This document shows positions 43,297 to 52,357 of a stretch of DNA of 52,478 bases, piece by piece. Both the position numbers and the translations under genes were made by a program. Numbering within the stretch: position 1 is the first letter of the stretch; every line of letters starts with the position of its first letter. The DNA is from Neisseriaceae bacterium TC5R-5 (GTDB lineage: Bacteria; Pseudomonadota; Gammaproteobacteria; Burkholderiales; Chromobacteriaceae). The notes below the pieces were generated by a model that saw only the letters and a list, made by a program, of their open reading frames with translations, was not told the DNA's origin and made no database searches. Location: positions 690 to 53,167 of the forward strand of contig JACCFC020000024.1 in NCBI GenBank assembly GCA_020830965.2, given 5' to 3'.

Positions 43297-44476
43297 TCAA
43301 GCCCACGCCTGGCTATTGGCCCGTGCGAATGTATTAGCGGATAGCGAAACCCTACCCTTGCTGGCTGCGGCTGGCCGGGTATTGGCATCGCCGGTTATTG
43401 CCGGCCTGGATGTCCCGCCGCATGATAATAGCGCCATGGATGGCTATGCCTTATGTACAGCACAGCAGACCGCTGCCATGCCGGTATCGCAGCGAGTCCC
43501 TGCTGGCACCGTGCCGCAGCCGCTGGTCAGCGGCAGTGTGGCACGTATTTTTACCGGTGCGCCGATTCCACCAGGTGCTGACGCGGTGCTGATGCAGGAA
43601 GTGGCTAGTGTGCAAGAGAATGGCTTAGTCGGTTTCAGCCAAAGTGCGCAAGCAGGGCAGAATATCCGCCGTCGTGGTGAAGAGATTCATAGCGGACAGC
43701 AGATTCTGGCCGCAGGCAAAGTACTGACGGCGGCTGATATAGGCTTAGCTGCTTCCGTCGGTTTGCAACAACTGACGGTGTGGCGGCGCTTGCGGGTGGC
43801 GGTGTTTTTTACCGGTGATGAACTGGTGGAGCCGGGGCAGTCCTTGGCTGCTGGGCAAATCTATAACTCCAACCGTTATTGGTTGTTGCCTGCTCTCGCT
43901 AGCCTAGGTTGTGAGGTGCAGGACCTGGGCATTATTGCCGATTCCTTGGCGGCTACGCGCGAGGCCTTGCGGGCCGCTGCCAGCCAGGCCGATGTGATTA
44001 TGACTTGTGGTGGTGTGTCTGTGGGCGAGGAGGATCATGTCAAGGCGGCGGTAGAAGCGGAGGGCACGCTGGACTTATGGAAGGTGGCAATGAAACCGGG
44101 TAAACCGCTGGCTTATGGCAAAATCGGCCAAGCGGATTTTATCGGTCTGCCGGGCAACCCGGTCTCGGGTTTTATCACCTTTCAGGTACTGGCCAGAGCT
44201 TTTTTACAGCAGCGCGCGCATGTGCCAGTAAGCAGTCTGCTGCCACAGGGTCATTATCCGGCTGATTTTGACTGGACGCGACCAGATGCCAAACGCAGCG
44301 AGTTTCTGCGTGTACGTCGAGTGGAGCAGGGCGGTGTCTGGTCTTTGCAGCTATATCCGCAGCAGGGCTCTGGCGTGTTGATGTCTTGTGCCTGGGCCGA
44401 CGGGCTGGTGTGCCTGGCTCCAGGTCAGACGGTAGCCAAGGGTGAGCTGCTGGCTTATCTGCCGTTGGTGGTGTAG
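43283..44476 (+). CDS. moeA: Molybdopterin molybdenumtransferase MoeA
   Basis: A 397-residue enzyme that inserts molybdate into adenylated molybdopterin. Recognisable parts: VPPHDNSAMDGYAL, the ARIFTGAPIPPGADAVLMQE core, FFTGDELVEPGQ, IYNSNRYWLLPAL, MTCGGVSVGEEDHVK and FIGLPGNPVSGF. The start is the ATG at 43283, overlapping mobB; no ribosome binding site is visible, so translation is likely coupled. A longer frame to 43166 is rejected. Confidence 0.95.
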   Translation: MLSFDQAHAWLLARANVLADSETLPLLAAAGRVLASPVIAGLDVPPHDNSAMDGYALCTAQQTAAMPVSQRVPAGTVPQPLVSGSVARIFTGAPIPPGADAVLMQEVASVQENGLVGFSQSAQAGQNIRRRGEEIHSGQQILAAGKVLTAADIGLAASVGLQQLTVWRRLRVAVFFTGDELVEPGQSLAAGQIYNSNRYWLLPALASLGCEVQDLGIIADSLAATREALRAAASQADVIMTCGGVSVGEEDHVKAAVEAEGTLDLWKVAMKPGKPLAYGKIGQADFIGLPGNPVSGFITFQVLARAFLQQRAHVPVSSLLPQGHYPADFDWTRPDAKRSEFLRVRRVEQGGVWSLQLYPQQGSGVLMSCAWADGLVCLAPGQTVAKGELLAYLPLVV

Positions 44477-44481
44477 CCGCT

Positions 44482-44820
44482 ATGCCGACGATACGTTTCG
44501 TTGATCAGCAACAACAGTTGTTATGCGAGCAGCAGGCGGCTACTGGCGATAATCTGCTGGATGTGGCCAGGCTAGCGGATGTGCCCTTGCATTGGCGCTG
44601 CGGACAAGGCACCTGCGGTACTTGCAAAGTGCGTGTTAGCGGCGCGCAAACACTAATACAGCAGGTTGGGCGTAAGGAACGTAATGTCTTGCTGCGTGCC
44701 GGGGTGATTTCAGCTGAGCTGGCCGCCAACGAGCTATGGCAGCTAGACCAGCCGTGGCGTCTGGCTTGTCATCTCAAAATAGGCGAGGAAGACTGGTTGG
44801 TGGAGTGCCCATCGTTTTGA
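44482..44820 (+). CDS. [2Fe-2S] ferredoxin
   Basis: A 112-residue plant-type ferredoxin domain. Cluster cysteines are in LHWRCGQGTCGTCKVRV and the final WRLACHL. It starts 5 bp after moeA, so it belongs to the mobB-moeA transcript. Its redox partner is unknown; adjacency to cofactor genes is suggestive only. Confidence 0.85.
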   Translation: MPTIRFVDQQQQLLCEQQAATGDNLLDVARLADVPLHWRCGQGTCGTCKVRVSGAQTLIQQVGRKERNVLLRAGVISAELAANELWQLDQPWRLACHLKIGEEDWLVECPSF

Positions 44821-44839
44821 CGATCTCCACCATCGTTTA

Positions 44840-44951
44840 GAGTCTTTAACAAAGCCCCTGATCCAGCGCTGTGCTTCCTTGCCGTAACACTTTTACCATC
44901 TGTATCGGCGCGCCTTGGCTCAGGAGCTCTTCAAGCTTTTGTTAGCGGCTC
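44840..44951 (+). mobile_element. MITE-like palindromic repeat, copy E (112 bp)
   Basis: Begins GAGTCTTTAACAAAGCCCC and ends CTTTTGTTAGCGGCTC, with identical TTA flanks (44837-44839, 44952-44954). The right TTA is, on the minus strand, the TAA stop codon of pgeF. It separates the convergent ferredoxin and pgeF genes. The left terminus is the most diverged of the family. Confidence 0.85.
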
Positions 44952-45689
44952 TTAGTCGTCAAACCATATCAAACTGGCCATACGGCCGGTGTCGCGATCG
45001 CGACGATAGGAAAAGAAATGGTCGCGCTCTATGACAGTGCAAAAGTTGCCGCCATAGATTTGGGTAACGCCCAGCGCATTCAGGCGCTGGCGGGCCAATT
45101 GATAGATATCGGCGAGATATTTGCCCTCTGTTATCGCGGTGAAAGCACTTTCGGCAATAGGGTCGTGAGCAATAAAGGCGGCGCGCACCTCTTCCCCAAC
45201 TTCAAACGCATCCGGGCCAATGGCCGGGCCTAGCCAGGCGAGTAACTCGCTATTGTCTACGGCGCAGGCAGATACGCTGTTCTCAATCACGCCATCGCAT
45301 AGCCCGCGCCAACCAGCATGGATTGCCGAGACGACACTGCCGGCGCGGTTGCACAGCAGCAGCGGCAGGCAGTCGGCGGTGAGCACAACACAGACTTTCC
45401 CGGCGCGATGACTGACGCTGGCATCTGCTTCGGCGGGGTGTTCGCTGGCTTCGTCGGCGTTTAACACACAAGTGCCATGGAGCTGATGCAGCCAGATGGG
45501 CTCATCGGGCAGCAACTGGCGTAGCGTCTCGCGGTTGGTGGAAACATGTTCGGGGTTATCACCAACATGCATGCCCAGGTTGAAGCTGTTCCAGGGGGCT
45601 TGGCTGACGCCGCCGTTACGGGTAGTGATCAAGGTGTGTACGTTGGCTGGGGCCGGCCAGTCAGCGCTGAACCAGTCATTAGCGGACAT
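44952..45689 (-). CDS. pgeF: Peptidoglycan editing factor PgeF (YfiH, laccase-domain)
   Basis: A 245-residue multicopper-laccase-like protein. Metal ligands: His in WLHQLHGTCV, Cys in VVLTADCLPLLL and His in SAIHAGWRGLCDG. YfiH proteins have purine nucleoside phosphorylase/deaminase activity and, as PgeF, prevent UDP-MurNAc-Ser errors in peptidoglycan. Start ATG at 45687-45689; its ribosome binding site GGAGGTGAT lies inside the last codons of rluD, which it overlaps by 11 bp. Conserved order rluD-pgeF. Confidence 0.93.
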   Translation of the reverse strand: MSANDWFSADWPAPANVHTLITTRNGGVSQAPWNSFNLGMHVGDNPEHVSTNRETLRQLLPDEPIWLHQLHGTCVLNADEASEHPAEADASVSHRAGKVCVVLTADCLPLLLCNRAGSVVSAIHAGWRGLCDGVIENSVSACAVDNSELLAWLGPAIGPDAFEVGEEVRAAFIAHDPIAESAFTAITEGKYLADIYQLARQRLNALGVTQIYGGNFCTVIERDHFFSYRRDRDTGRMASLIWFDD

Positions 45690-46785
45690 AGATCACCTCC
45701 ACGCCATCATCGTCGTCGTCTTCTGCATCGTCGTCGTCATCATCATCTTGTCCGGTCGCAAACGCCATTTCTGCCGACGGTAGGCCGTCTTGCAGACTGT
45801 AGCCGCGCAGCGTGTCCAGTAATTGTTGCAGATCGGCGGGCAGGGGGGCTTTCCAGTTACGTTCTTCACCGCTGGCTGGGTGAACCAGGGTCAGTGAGTA
45901 AGCATGCAGCGCCTGACGCCCTAGCGTTTTCACCGCCACGGCGGCTTCCTCGGTCATTTTGTGGCGCACATTGCCATAGCTCGGATCGCCGGCCAATGGG
46001 TGCTTGGCCTCGCGCATGTGGACGCGAATCTGGTGGGTGCGACCGGTTTCCAGCTTGCATTCGATATAGCAGTGGTTGGCAAAGCGTTCCAAGACGCGGA
46101 CATGGGTAATGGCTTGTTTGCCGCCAAACTTGAGTACCGCCATTTTCTGCCGATTGTGTGGGTCGCGTCCCATTTGGGTGTCTATCGTGCCATCAAACGG
46201 TACAATGCCATCGGCAATAGCGCGATAAATGCGTTTAACTGTGCGGGCGTGCAACTGACGTACCAGTTCGGTTTGTGCTGGCAGAGTTTTGGCAACTACC
46301 ATTAAACCGCTGGTGTCTTTGTCCAAACGGTGTACGATACCGGCGCGCGGTACTTGTGCCAGTGCCGGCCAGTGGTGCAGCAGGCCATTGAGCAGGGTGC
46401 CGCTCCAGTGACCTGCTGCCGGATGGACCACTAAACCGGCTGGCTTGTTCAGGATGATAAGATGCTCATCCTCGAACACGATGTTCAGAGGGATATTCTC
46501 CGGCTGAAAGGCCATTTCCTCTTGTGAATATAAAATGGTGACATCTAGTCTCTCGCCACCCAGCATTTTGGTCTTGGGGGCGATAGACTTGCCATCCACT
46601 AATACGTGGCCGTCTTTGATCCATTGGGTGAGGCGGCTGCGGGAATAATCGGGCAGTAATTTTGCCAGGGCAGCATCTAGCCGTTCGCCTCCCAAGCTTA
46701 ACGGCACATCAAGTTGTTGCCTGGCGGATATCTCGTTTTCCGAGATGTCGCTATAATCGTCTGGGTCAAAGTAAGGATTAGTCAT
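45679..46785 (-). CDS. rluD: 23S rRNA pseudouridine synthase RluD
   Basis: A 368-residue enzyme making pseudouridines 1911, 1915 and 1917 in helix 69 of 23S rRNA. An acidic N-terminal stretch is followed by the S4 domain (RLDAALAKLLPDYSRSRLTQ) and the catalytic domain with Asp in IVHRLDKDTSGLMVVAK, then GRTHQIRVHM. The C-terminus ends in a poly-Asp tail (DDDDDDDAEDDDDDGVEV) encoded by a trinucleotide repeat. The ATG at 46783-46785 shares CATG with the bamD start on the other strand; the longer frame to 46842 runs into the bamD signal-peptide region and has no family support. No clear ribosome binding site is seen. Confidence 0.93.
   Translation of the reverse strand: MTNPYFDPDDYSDISENEISARQQLDVPLSLGGERLDAALAKLLPDYSRSRLTQWIKDGHVLVDGKSIAPKTKMLGGERLDVTILYSQEEMAFQPENIPLNIVFEDEHLIILNKPAGLVVHPAAGHWSGTLLNGLLHHWPALAQVPRAGIVHRLDKDTSGLMVVAKTLPAQTELVRQLHARTVKRIYRAIADGIVPFDGTIDTQMGRDPHNRQKMAVLKFGGKQAITHVRVLERFANHCYIECKLETGRTHQIRVHMREAKHPLAGDPSYGNVRHKMTEEAAVAVKTLGRQALHAYSLTLVHPASGEERNWKAPLPADLQQLLDTLRGYSLQDGLPSAEMAFATGQDDDDDDDAEDDDDDGVEVIYVR
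45705..45748 (-). repeat. GAC/GAT trinucleotide repeat coding poly-Asp
   Basis: Two runs of Asp codons (GAC and GAT), split by a short GCAGAA insert, encode the acidic C-terminal tail of RluD. Such runs can change length by slippage without frameshift. Confidence 0.85.
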
Positions 46786-47575
46786 GAAAAGATACGTTGT
46801 TGCAGCAATGTTGGTGATGGGGCTTGCCGGATGTGCAACCACGGAAACCTATGATGAAACACGCGGTTGGACCGTGGAAAAACTCTATGCGCAAGCACGA
46901 GACGAGTTGAATAGCGGCAATTATACGCGTGCTGTCAAACTCTATGAAACTTTAGAGTCACGCTATCCTTATGGGCGCTATGCTCAGCAAGCGCAAATGG
47001 ATTTAGCATACACTCATTACAAAGATAATGAACCCGAGCAGGCCTTGGCAGCGATAGATCGTTTTATCAAGCTGCATCCTACTCACCCTAGCATTGATTA
47101 CATGTATTATCTGCGAGGTTTGGTGTTTTACAATGAAGATTCTGGTCTATTGTCCACTTGGGCCGGCCAGGATATGAGTGAGCGGGACCCCCGCGCAGCA
47201 CGCGAAGCTTTTTTAGCGTTTAACGAATTAGTGACCCGTTTCCCTAACAGTACTTATACCGCCGATGCCACCAAGAAGATGGAAGCTCTACTGGATGCCT
47301 TAGGCGGTAATGAAATGCACGTGGCGCGTTACTATATGAAGCGTGGTGCTTATCTGGCAGCGGCAAACCGCTCGGTGGGTATTGTAGAGAACTATGCCAA
47401 TACGCAGTACCGTGAAGAGGCATTAGCGGTGATGATGGCCGCTTACCAGCGGCTTAATTTGCCACAACTGAGTGGGGACGCCAGACGGGTGCTGGAACTC
47501 AATTATCCCAATAGCCAGTACCTGCGAGCGGGCTGGCAGATTGAAGAAATGCCATGGTGGAAGCTGTGGAAATAG
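46784..47575 (+). CDS. bamD: Outer membrane assembly lipoprotein BamD
   Basis: A 263-residue lipoprotein with signal peptide MKRYVVAAMLVMGLAGC and lipobox LAGC (Cys17). The mature part is built of TPR repeats (ARDELNSGNYTRAVKLYETL, AYTHYKDNEPEQALAAIDR, YAQQAQMDLAYTHY). It is part of the BAM complex that folds outer-membrane beta-barrel proteins; called ComL in Neisseria. TAAGGA precedes the ATG at 46784, which overlaps the divergent rluD start. Ends at a terminator shared with glnB. Confidence 0.95.
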   Translation: MKRYVVAAMLVMGLAGCATTETYDETRGWTVEKLYAQARDELNSGNYTRAVKLYETLESRYPYGRYAQQAQMDLAYTHYKDNEPEQALAAIDRFIKLHPTHPSIDYMYYLRGLVFYNEDSGLLSTWAGQDMSERDPRAAREAFLAFNELVTRFPNSTYTADATKKMEALLDALGGNEMHVARYYMKRGAYLAAANRSVGIVENYANTQYREEALAVMMAAYQRLNLPQLSGDARRVLELNYPNSQYLRAGWQIEEMPWWKLWK

Positions 47576-47592
47576 GGCAGAACCATTGAACC

Positions 47593-47619
47593 AGGGCGGG
47601 TTATCAACCCGCCCTAGTT

Positions 47620-47622
<3 letters not shown>
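47593..47622. terminator. Bidirectional intrinsic terminator between bamD and glnB
   Basis: AGGGCGGGTT (47593-47602) and AACCCGCCCT (47606-47615), perfect 10-bp stem with 3-nt loop, then AGTTTTATATT on the plus strand. Confidence 0.88.
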
Positions 47623-48015
<393 letters not shown>

Positions 48016-48141
48016 TTATGACGGTATTGCATGAGTTTATCGTCGCGGCCCTTATTCGCTGGGGTACGAGGGTTTGGCTTAAATAGCGTCAAGAATTGCT
48101 GTATTATGACGCCCTTTATTGATACTTGTCGCAGGTGTCTG

Positions 48142-51100
48142 ATGCTTTATCTTACCAAGCTGCGTGGCGGTGCTGCACTGTCGCCGTTTCGTCTGGAAAA
48201 ACTGGTGGCCGCTGCTACTCAGGCTGGTCTGTCTGGTGTGAGTATTGTTGCCGAGTTCTGGCATTTTGCCGAAAGTAGCATGCAATTAGATGCGCAACAG
48301 CAGAGTGTATTGAACCAGTTATTGTTGTATGGTGAGCCGCCGCTACCATCTGAGCCTGAGGGTGAGCTGTTTCTGGTGACACCAAGGCTGGGGACGCTGT
48401 CTCCGTGGGCATCCAAAGCCACCGATATCGCCCGACATTGTGGCTTGGAGTCGGTGCAGCGTATTGAGCGCGGCACCGCGTTCTGGGTCAAGTCCCAGCA
48501 TAAATCTTTATCTGAAGAGGCTCGCTCCGTTTTAGCGAGCCTCTTGCACGATAGGATGACGGAAACCGTACTCTCTTCCTGGGATGAAGTCAGCCGGCTG
48601 TTTGTCCATCTTGAGCCGCAACCTTTGACCAGTGTTGATATTCTGCAAGGCGGGCGTGAGGCCTTGGTGATGGCTAACAGCAGCCTGGGCCTGGCGCTGT
48701 CGGAAGATGAAGTTGATTATCTGCTGGAAAACTTCCGTCGCATGCAGCGTAATCCAAGTGATGTTGAGTTGATGATGTTTGCGCAGGCCAACTCGGAACA
48801 CTGTCGCCATAAAATTTTTAATGCTCAGTTCATCATCGACGGTGTAGAACAGCCCAAGTCGCTGTTCCGCATGATTCGTGACACCCACGAAGCCCATCCG
48901 CAAGGCACGCTGGTTGCATACAAAGATAATGCCTCGGTGATTGAGGGCGCACAGATTGAACGTTTCTACCCGCAGCCAGGCAGCCATCGCTATCGCTATT
49001 GTGAAGAGCAAACCGCGATTCTGATGAAAGTAGAAACACACAACCACCCAACTGCTATTTCGCCATTTGCCGGTGCTGCTACCGGCAATGGTGGAGAAAT
49101 TCGTGATGAAGGGGCGACTGGGCGTGGCTCCCGCCCCAAGGCTGGTCTAACTGGCTTCTCAGTGTCCAATTTGAATATCCCCGGTTTCGAACAACCGTGG
49201 GAGCGCTACAGTGCCAGCCAGTCACAGTATGGCAAGCCCAAGCGTATTGCTTCGGCTTTACAGATCATGCTGGAAGGCCCGATTGGCGGTGCGGCTTTTA
49301 ATAATGAATTTGGTCGTCCTAATCTCACCGGCTATTTCCGCAGCTTTGAGCAGGTGATGGATGGTGAGGTACGTGGCTATCACAAACCCATCATGATTGC
49401 CGGTGGCTTGGGCAGTATTCAGCAGCAGCAGATTCATAAAAATAATATCCCTGAAGGTGCCTTGTTGATTCAACTGGGTGGCCCTAGCCTGCTCATCGGC
49501 TTGGGCGGCGGTGCGGCTTCATCGATGGATACCGGTGCCAATAGCGCCGAACTCGACTTCGATTCGGTACAGCGTGGCAACCCGGAAATTGAGCGCCGTT
49601 GTCAGGAAGTGATTGATCGCTGCTGGCAAATGGGCAGCGATAACCCGATTGTTTCCCTTCACGATGTGGGGGCCGGTGGTTTATCCAATGCCTTTCCTGA
49701 GTTGGTGAATGATGCCGGACGCGGTGCCATCTTCGAACTGCGTAAAGTACAGCTCGAAGAAAAAGGCATGACGCCGATGCAGATCTGGTCGAATGAGTCG
49801 CAGGAACGTTATGTGCTGGCGATCTTGCCGCAGGACCTGTCGCATTTCAGTGCTTTGTGTGAGCGCGAGCGTTGCCCGTTTGCGGTTTTGGGCGTCGCTA
49901 CCGATGATGGCCATCTGCAAGTGCGTGATGATCACTTCAATAACAAGCCAGTCGATATGCCGCTGGATGTATTGCTGGGTAAGCCACCGCGCATGACACG
50001 TGATGTCAGCACCCGCGAGAGTGAATTTCGCGTGTTTGACGCCGCCCGTTTCGAATTGAAAGAAACCGCATATCGTGTGCTGCGCCACCCGACTGTGGCG
50101 GATAAGTCCTTCCTGATCACCATTGGTGATCGTACCGTCGGCGGCATGACTGCACGCGACCAAATGGTGGGGCGCTGGCAGGTGCCGGTAGCAGATGTAG
50201 CGGTCACCAGCATGGGCTTTAACACCTTGCAGGGTGAGGCCATGGCGATCGGAGAACGCGCTCCCTTAGCCTTGTTTGATGCTCCAGCTTCCGGGCGGAT
50301 GGCGATTGCCGAGGCACTGACCAATGTCAGCGCTGCTTTTGTCGGGGATATCACCCAGCTCAAGTTGTCTGCTAACTGGATGGCGGCGGCGGGGCATCCG
50401 GGCGAAGAGGCCCGCTTGTATCGCACCGTGGCAGCCGTTTCACAGCTGAGCCAGGATTTAGGGATTAGCATCCCCGTGGGTAAAGACTCCTTGTCGATGA
50501 AGACTGTGTGGCAGGAGCAGGGCGAGAGCAAAGCGGTAACTGCACCGTTATCGGTCATCATCTCGGCTTTTGCTGCGGTAGCGGATGTCCGTAAAACCGT
50601 GACGCCGGCTCTGCAGGATGTCCGCGATAGTGATTTGCTGCTGATAGACCTAGGTTATGGTCGCTGCCGTTTGGGCGGCTCCATTTATGGCCAGGTATGG
50701 CAGCAGATGCAAGGGCGTGCCCCCGATGTAGAAAGTCCGGCGCAATTGCTGGCTTTCTTTAACACCATGCAGAGCTTATTGCGTGATGACATGGTTCTGG
50801 CCTACCACGATCGCTCCGATGGTGGTTTATTGGTGACACTGGCAGAAATGATGTTTGCTGGCCATGTCGGTGTCAGTGTTGATTTGCAGGAGCTGCTGAT
50901 CGAGCGCCAAAACAGCCAGCGCTTCAATGATGATTTCGTGCAAGCGACTGAAGAAGCGGCGCAACACGGTCGTTTGATGCGCGTGTTGTTCAATGAAGAG
51001 CTGGGTGCTGTACTGCAAGTGAAAAAATCGCATACCGGCGAGGTGATTTCCCGTTTCATGCAGGCTGGTCTGAGTCGTGAGCTGTTTGTGATCGGCAAGC

Positions 51101-52101
51101 TTAATCAGCAGGATAAATTACTTATTGCTCAGCATGGGCAAACTGTTTTTGATGAAAGTCGGCGCGATCTGCAACTGGCCTGGTCAGAAACCAGTACCCA
51201 GATGCAGCGACTGCGTGATAACCCGGCCTGTGCTGAAAGTGAGCATGCCTTGCGGCTCAACCCCACAATAAGCGGTTTGTTTGCTGAACTGAGCTTTGAT
51301 GTGCATGGCAACCCGGCAGCACCATTTATTGCCAGCGGTGTACGGCCACGCCTGGCCGTGCTGCGTGAGCAGGGGGTGAATGGGCAGATCGAAATGGCTG
51401 CAGCGTTTGATCGCGCGGGTTTTGAGACGGTTGACGTGCATATGAGCGATATCATTAGCGGCAGAGTCACCTTGTCCGAATTTAAAGGCCTGGCTGCCTG
51501 CGGTGGTTTTAGCTATGGCGATGTGCTGGGGGCGGGGGAAGGCTGGGCCAAGAGTATTCTGCTTAATGCGCGTGCGCATGACGAATTTGCGGCCTTCTTC
51601 CAGCGCGGCGATACCTTTGCGCTGGGTGTGTGTAATGGTTGTCAAATGATGTCTAATCTTGGGGCAATTATCCCCGGAGCAGAAAACTGGCCAAAGTTCC
51701 GGCGTAATGCGTCCGAACAGTTTGAGGCACGTTTCAGCATGGTAGAAGTGATGGACTCGCCGTCTATCTTCCTCAGTGAGATGAAGGGTAGCTTGTTACC
51801 AGTGGTCGTCAGCCATGGTGAAGGCCGGGCAGTATTTGCCGCCAAGCAGCAACAACAGGCACTGGTGGCCCTGCGTTATATTGATGCCGAGGGAAAACCT
51901 ACCGAAGTCTATCCGCTGAATCCCAATGGTTCGCCAGCCGGAATTACGGGTGTGACGACGGCGGATGGTCGCTTTACCATCATGATGCCGCATCCAGAGA
52001 GAGTCTTCCGCACGGTGCAGAACAGTTGGCACCCTGCGGATTGGGGTGAAAATGGTGCCTGGTTCCGTATGTTTGCTTCCGCGCGGCGCTGGGTCGCTTA
52101 A
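48142..52101 (+). CDS. purL: Phosphoribosylformylglycinamidine synthase (FGAM synthetase)
   Basis: A 1319-residue large-form PurL catalysing the fourth step of purine synthesis with glutamine as amine donor. The N-terminal domain starts [20 protein letters not shown]; the linker and first AIRS-like half include [20 protein letters not shown] and [14 protein letters not shown]; the second half has [13 protein letters not shown]. The C-terminal glutaminase domain (about 1040-1319) has nucleophile Cys in [14 protein letters not shown] and the His/Glu pair in MPHPERVFR. The ATG at 48142 has CAGGTG upstream and matches the family start; an earlier in-frame start at 48031 is rejected. Terminates at a strong hairpin. 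Confidence 0.97.
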   Translation: MLYLTKLRGGAALSPFRLEKLVAAATQAGLSGVSIVAEFWHFAESSMQLDAQQQSVLNQLLLYGEPPLPSEPEGELFLVTPRLGTLSPWASKATDIARHCGLESVQRIERGTAFWVKSQHKSLSEEARSVLASLLHDRMTETVLSSWDEVSRLFVHLEPQPLTSVDILQGGREALVMANSSLGLALSEDEVDYLLENFRRMQRNPSDVELMMFAQANSEHCRHKIFNAQFIIDGVEQPKSLFRMIRDTHEAHPQGTLVAYKDNASVIEGAQIERFYPQPGSHRYRYCEEQTAILMKVETHNHPTAISPFAGAATGNGGEIRDEGATGRGSRPKAGLTGFSVSNLNIPGFEQPWERYSASQSQYGKPKRIASALQIMLEGPIGGAAFNNEFGRPNLTGYFRSFEQVMDGEVRGYHKPIMIAGGLGSIQQQQIHKNNIPEGALLIQLGGPSLLIGLGGGAASSMDTGANSAELDFDSVQRGNPEIERRCQEVIDRCWQMGSDNPIVSLHDVGAGGLSNAFPELVNDAGRGAIFELRKVQLEEKGMTPMQIWSNESQERYVLAILPQDLSHFSALCERERCPFAVLGVATDDGHLQVRDDHFNNKPVDMPLDVLLGKPPRMTRDVSTRESEFRVFDAARFELKETAYRVLRHPTVADKSFLITIGDRTVGGMTARDQMVGRWQVPVADVAVTSMGFNTLQGEAMAIGERAPLALFDAPASGRMAIAEALTNVSAAFVGDITQLKLSANWMAAAGHPGEEARLYRTVAAVSQLSQDLGISIPVGKDSLSMKTVWQEQGESKAVTAPLSVIISAFAAVADVRKTVTPALQDVRDSDLLLIDLGYGRCRLGGSIYGQVWQQMQGRAPDVESPAQLLAFFNTMQSLLRDDMVLAYHDRSDGGLLVTLAEMMFAGHVGVSVDLQELLIERQNSQRFNDDFVQATEEAAQHGRLMRVLFNEELGAVLQVKKSHTGEVISRFMQAGLSRELFVIGKLNQQDKLLIAQHGQTVFDESRRDLQLAWSETSTQMQRLRDNPACAESEHALRLNPTISGLFAELSFDVHGNPAAPFIASGVRPRLAVLREQGVNGQIEMAAAFDRAGFETVDVHMSDIISGRVTLSEFKGLAACGGFSYGDVLGAGEGWAKSILLNARAHDEFAAFFQRGDTFALGVCNGCQMMSNLGAIIPGAENWPKFRRNASEQFEARFSMVEVMDSPSIFLSEMKGSLLPVVVSHGEGRAVFAAKQQQQALVALRYIDAEGKPTEVYPLNPNGSPAGITGVTTADGRFTIMMPHPERVFRTVQNSWHPADWGENGAWFRMFASARRWVA

Positions 52102-52115
52102 TCAGGAGAGTGGTG

Positions 52116-52146
52116 AACAAGGGGCCTGTTGGCCCCTTGTTATTTT
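52116..52146 (+). terminator. Strong intrinsic terminator of purL
   Basis: AACAAGGGGCC (52116-52126) and GGCCCCTTGTT (52131-52141), perfect 11-bp stem, TGTT loop, then ATTTTG. Confidence 0.95.
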
Positions 52147-52332
52147 GATCTCCTTGCAGAAAACAGCACCGGTGACATCCCCAGATTGGTAGAAAAATAT
52201 CTGGCACGCAATTACCCGTCACAGCAAGGTCCGCAAGTAAAGCTGAGTCTGTTGAAATGTCTGGGCCTGTACCATAGCGAAGAGCTGGCCAATCTGAGCA
52301 AGCGCTTTGTTAATGAGCCGGAACACAATTAG
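52147..52332 (+). pseudogene. Possible C-terminal gene remnant between purL and the IS
   Basis: An open frame ending at TAG 52330-52332 with protein-like composition (IPRLVEKYLARNYPSQQG, LLKCLGLYHSEELANLSKRF). There is no ATG and no ribosome binding site; the frame opens inside the purL terminator. It may be the tail of a gene whose front was lost, or start at TTG 52187. I do not recognise the family. Confidence 0.35.
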
Positions 52333-52357
52333 CAGCAAAATGAGAGCCAAGACCTAA

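Noticed and set aside
48532-50561. Several 160-210 codon ORFs antisense to purL
   Set aside because: Coding shadows of a highly conserved enzyme.
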